Source of the DNA: a bacterium
GTDB lineage: Bacteria; Patescibacteriota; Microgenomatia; Levybacterales; UBA12049
Length of the DNA: 6,829 nt
Reading direction: 5' to 3'
Assembly (NCBI GenBank): GCA_021820025.1
Contig: JAKAEF010000055.1
Span: forward strand, 1 to 6,829
The notes under the pieces: generated by a model
Databases searched by the model: none
Told to the model about the DNA's origin: nothing
What the model saw: the letters and a program-made list of their open reading frames with translations, nothing else
Shown here: piece after piece, positions 4,182 to 6,829 of the stretch
Layout: each line of letters starts with the position of its first letter
Numbering within the stretch: the first letter of the stretch is position 1
Position numbers and translations under genes: made by a program

Positions 4182-6422
4182 ATGTCAGAATTTCGAAGCC
4201 GAAGAAGGCTTAGAAACGGCCTTACCAAAATGGTTTGGCTTTCCCGCCTAAGTACCTTTATTTTCTTTGGACTTATTGCTGGTATTCTTTTGGTTGCCGG
4301 GCTTTTTGTTTGGTATGGTAAAGACCTTCCTGCTCCTGGTAAACTGACGCAAGCACAGCAATCGCAATCAACAAGGATTTTTGATAGAAATGGTGAACTT
4401 CTCTACTCTGTTTATCAAGATACTAATAGAATTTATGTCAATTTGTCAGATATTCCAAAAAACTTACAAAATGCCACTATTTCTGTAGAAGATAAGAATT
4501 TTTATAATAATATTGGATTTTCTCCTGTTAGCTATTTGCGTGTACTTCGAGATGTAATATTTAAAGGAGAATTAACCGGAGGATCCGGCCTTACCCAACA
4601 ATTAGTAAGAAATACATTAATTACTTCTGAGCGTACTCTTCCAAGAAAAATTAAAGAATTAATTCTTTCAATCCAAGTAGATAAAAAATATTCAAAAGAT
4701 CAAATTTTAGAAATGTATTTAAATGACGTTCCCTATGGAGGGACAAATGTAGGAGTTGAAGCAGCAGCAGAATATTACTTTGGTAAGCACGTTAAAGATT
4801 TAGATTTAGCACAAAGTGCATTTTTAGCAGGACTTCCTCAAAGTCCAACAACATATAACCCGTTTAGTGGGAATAAATATTACTTAGATAGAACCAAAGT
4901 TGTTTTAGACAGTATGGTCAATAACGGCTATATTAGCCAAAAACAAGATGAGGCATCATATGCAGAAATTAAAAATTACCAATTTGAGCAACAAGATACT
5001 TCTATAAAAGCTCCTCATTTTGTTATGTATGTTAAACAATTATTAGAAAATCAGCTGCATTTTAGTCCAGCAATGGTAGAAAATGGCGGTTTGCAGGTAA
5101 CAACAACACTAGATTACAAGGTAGAAAAGCAAGTTGAAGATGATGTTAAAACAGAAATAGGCAAATTAAATACAAAAGCCGCTAATTATAATGTGCATAA
5201 TGCTGCAGCAATGGTGACCGATGCAAAAACAGGAGAAGTATTAGCAATGGATGGAAATACAGACTATTTTGATAAGACAATTGATGGGAATTATAACGAT
5301 GCTCTTGCACAAAGACAACCTGGATCTTCTCTTAAACCTATTATGTATGCAACCGCTTTTGAAAAAGGATATACAGCAGGTAGCATGATAATGGATGTAA
5401 AAACAGATTTTCCAACCGGTGATCCAACAATGCCTATGTACTCTCCTGTTAACTATGACGGTAAGTTTCGGGGACCTGTAGAACTAAGAATAGCCCTGGC
5501 TAATTCTATGAATATCCCTGCTGTTAAAATGTTAGCATTAACCGGCATTAAAGATGTTATGACGAATGCGTATAACATGGGTATAGAAAACTGGCAACCA
5601 ACAGCAGATAACATGAAAGATGTTGGTCTATCTCTTGTTTTAGGAGGGCGAGAAACAACTCTTTTAAATGAAATGACGGCATATGGTACGTTTGCAAATC
5701 AAGGAGTTAGACAGGATCCTGTCTTTATTCTTAAAGTAACAGACAGTAAAGGAAATATTTTGTATCAATGGCACAAACAGGATGGTCCTCGTGTTTTGCC
5801 TTTAAATATTACATATTTAATTTCTAGTATTTTGTCTGATAACAATGCAAGATCTTTGGAATTTGGAACTCATTCTTGGTTATATATTCCTGGTCGAGAT
5901 GTGGCTGTAAAAACAGGTACTACGGATGACAAAAGGGACAACTGGACAATGGGTTATACACCATCTTACGTTGTTGGTGTCTGGGTTGGGAATAATGATA
6001 ATAGTGCTATGAATCAGGCAATTTCCTCTGGTATTACCGGTGCTTCTCCAATTTGGTATGACATTATGACGCAAGTGTTAAAGGGTAAGCCAAATGAACC
6101 ATTTCAAAAGCCAGATGATGTAACACAAGTAACAATTGACAGCACGTTTGGTGGATTGCCATTTGGTAGCCAGCCAACAAGACAGGAATACTTTATAAAA
6201 GGCACAGAACCAACTGCCTCTTCACCTGTATACCAAAACAAGGACGGAAAAACATATTACGTGATTAAAGAGAATGACCCTGTTTCAACAGACGGACAAA
6301 ACAGATGGCAGGTTGGAATTGATCAATGGATTAAAGATAACCATTCTGCAGCAGACTCTCAGTGGTATCCTCCAAGTGATTTAGTAAATCCGCAAAACAG
6401 TCCAACACCAACGCCACATTAA
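4182..6422 (+). CDS. bifunctional class A penicillin-binding protein (PBP1A-type: glycosyltransferase 51 plus transpeptidase)
   Basis: It polymerises lipid II into glycan strands and cross-links the stem peptides on the outer face of the cytoplasmic membrane. The 746 residues show a basic cytoplasmic start (RSRRRLR), one membrane anchor at about 22-44, then a GT51 domain (about 60-235) with VEDKNFYN carrying catalytic Glu103, GGSGLTQQLVRN (133-144) and RKIKE with Glu159. The transpeptidase (about 338-635) has PGSSLK with nucleophile Ser382 and Lys385, the SMN triad (442-444) and KTGT (577-580). The tail after about 640 is hydrophilic and ends in a Ser/Pro/Thr stretch. All catalytic motifs are intact. 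The length is typical to slightly short for PBP1A. It has its own promoter and an apparently leaderless start, and its stop lies 5 bp from the convergent pheT stop. It is homologous to mrcA/ponA products, and the family does not allow a more precise symbol. Confidence 0.96.
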   Translation: MSEFRSRRRLRNGLTKMVWLSRLSTFIFFGLIAGILLVAGLFVWYGKDLPAPGKLTQAQQSQSTRIFDRNGELLYSVYQDTNRIYVNLSDIPKNLQNATISVEDKNFYNNIGFSPVSYLRVLRDVIFKGELTGGSGLTQQLVRNTLITSERTLPRKIKELILSIQVDKKYSKDQILEMYLNDVPYGGTNVGVEAAAEYYFGKHVKDLDLAQSAFLAGLPQSPTTYNPFSGNKYYLDRTKVVLDSMVNNGYISQKQDEASYAEIKNYQFEQQDTSIKAPHFVMYVKQLLENQLHFSPAMVENGGLQVTTTLDYKVEKQVEDDVKTEIGKLNTKAANYNVHNAAAMVTDAKTGEVLAMDGNTDYFDKTIDGNYNDALAQRQPGSSLKPIMYATAFEKGYTAGSMIMDVKTDFPTGDPTMPMYSPVNYDGKFRGPVELRIALANSMNIPAVKMLALTGIKDVMTNAYNMGIENWQPTADNMKDVGLSLVLGGRETTLLNEMTAYGTFANQGVRQDPVFILKVTDSKGNILYQWHKQDGPRVLPLNITYLISSILSDNNARSLEFGTHSWLYIPGRDVAVKTGTTDDKRDNWTMGYTPSYVVGVWVGNNDNSAMNQAISSGITGASPIWYDIMTQVLKGKPNEPFQKPDDVTQVTIDSTFGGLPFGSQPTRQEYFIKGTEPTASSPVYQNKDGKTYYVIKENDPVSTDGQNRWQVGIDQWIKDNHSAADSQWYPPSDLVNPQNSPTPTPH

Positions 6423-6427
6423 TGAAT

Positions 6428-6829
6428 TTATTGCTTTAGTTTAGCACCGAATTTTGTAGAAAGAGCGGTAATAATTTGTTCTCGAATTTTACTTACTTCC
6501 TCTGTCGTTAAATTTTTTTCGGCATGTTGGTAGACAATGTGAAATGTTCTGGTGTCTTCAAATTGGTCAAGTAAAGAAGCTTCTGTAATAAGTGGACTTT
6601 GTTCTTTTATTATTTTACTAATTTCTGCGGTTTTAGCTTTTGCATCTGCAATAATTGCCAAATCCTCAATAACTGGTGGATATTTGGCAAGTGGTGTATA
6701 CACTTTTTTATTGTTTGCATGTTGTAACCATATCTCAAAATTTATTTCTGTAATTATGTAATTGTGCTTAACCAAAATCTCTCCAAGTTGCTCATGCCCA
6801 ATTAAAACATATGCTCCAACTCCTCCTTC
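6428..6829 (-). CDS. pheT: phenylalanyl-tRNA synthetase beta subunit, C-terminal 133 residues (N-terminal part outside the window)
   Basis: PheT is the large subunit of the (alpha-beta)2 enzyme that charges tRNA-Phe in the cytoplasm. The open frame continues through the right edge; a TTG at 6775 is an internal Leu codon, not a start. The visible part begins with a stretch matching the end of the synthetase-like core (IGHEQLGEI, comparable to IGxxGEIHP in relatives). It continues into the ferredoxin-fold anticodon-binding (FDX-ACB) domain: YTPLAKYPPVIEDLAII, EASLLDQFED, the strand TFHIVYQHAE, then KNLTTEEVSKIREQIITAL and the usual terminal FGAKLKQ. The common RDL in the fPxxxRDLAl motif is EDL here. 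The gene converges on the PBP gene with 5 bp between the stops and no visible terminator. pheS would be expected upstream, beyond the right edge. Confidence 0.93.
   Translation of the reverse strand, partial: EGGVGAYVLIGHEQLGEILVKHNYIITEINFEIWLQHANNKKVYTPLAKYPPVIEDLAIIADAKAKTAEISKIIKEQSPLITEASLLDQFEDTRTFHIVYQHAEKNLTTEEVSKIREQIITALSTKFGAKLKQ

Noticed and set aside
6428..6775. Stand-alone 115-residue gene starting at TTG 6775
   Set aside because: The same frame continues upstream to the window edge with PheT-like sequence, so the TTG is an internal Leu codon and this is the tail of pheT.
1..6829. CRISPR arrays, insertion sequences, tRNA or rRNA genes, attachment sites
   Set aside because: No direct-repeat arrays, transposase-like frames, terminal inverted repeats or cloverleaf-like sequences were seen on either strand.

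Overview
The window is AT-rich and reads as a chromosomal piece from a bacterium with compact genes. Gene boundaries overlap by 4 nt or are separated by only 5 nt. TGA is used as a normal stop (the DAHP synthase gene ends in it), which argues against lineages that read UGA as an amino acid. The small class A penicillin-binding protein, the stripped-down DAHP synthase and the near-absence of 5' untranslated regions suggest a candidate-phyla (Patescibacteria/CPR, perhaps Microgenomates-like) genome. That placement is inference from protein character and was not tested.

Layout. Positions 1-1730, minus strand: a shikimate-pathway operon with aroF (type I-beta DAHP synthase, step 1) and aroB (3-dehydroquinate synthase, step 2, running off the left edge), joined by an ATGA overlap. 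Positions 1731-1904, minus strand: the operon's control region. It holds a strong promoter, an 18-codon leader peptide containing the run Tyr-Phe-Trp-Phe-Tyr-Phe, and three mutually exclusive RNA pairings (protector, antiterminator, terminator). This has the full logic of ribosome-mediated transcription attenuation sensing all three aromatic amino acids. Positions 1905-1970: a divergent promoter for the next gene. Positions 1971-4139, plus strand: a 722-residue protein of unknown function whose last ~110 residues look like a RelE/ParE/HigB-type toxin fold. Positions 4147-6422, plus strand: an apparently leaderless class A penicillin-binding protein with its own -35/-10. Positions 6428-6829, minus strand: the C-terminal end of pheT (phenylalanyl-tRNA synthetase beta), convergent with the PBP gene.

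How the parts work together. The aroF product is only the catalytic barrel, with neither the N-terminal regulatory domain nor the chorismate mutase domain that give feedback control in relatives. The attenuator upstream would supply that feedback at the RNA level. When charged Tyr, Phe or Trp tRNA is short, the ribosome stalls in the leader, the antiterminator forms, and aroF-aroB are transcribed. The attenuator is the most exciting element here. The orphan RelE-like fusion is second. A third point is the mixed initiation style: leaderless or near-leaderless at promoter-proximal starts, but Shine-Dalgarno motifs inside the aro operon.
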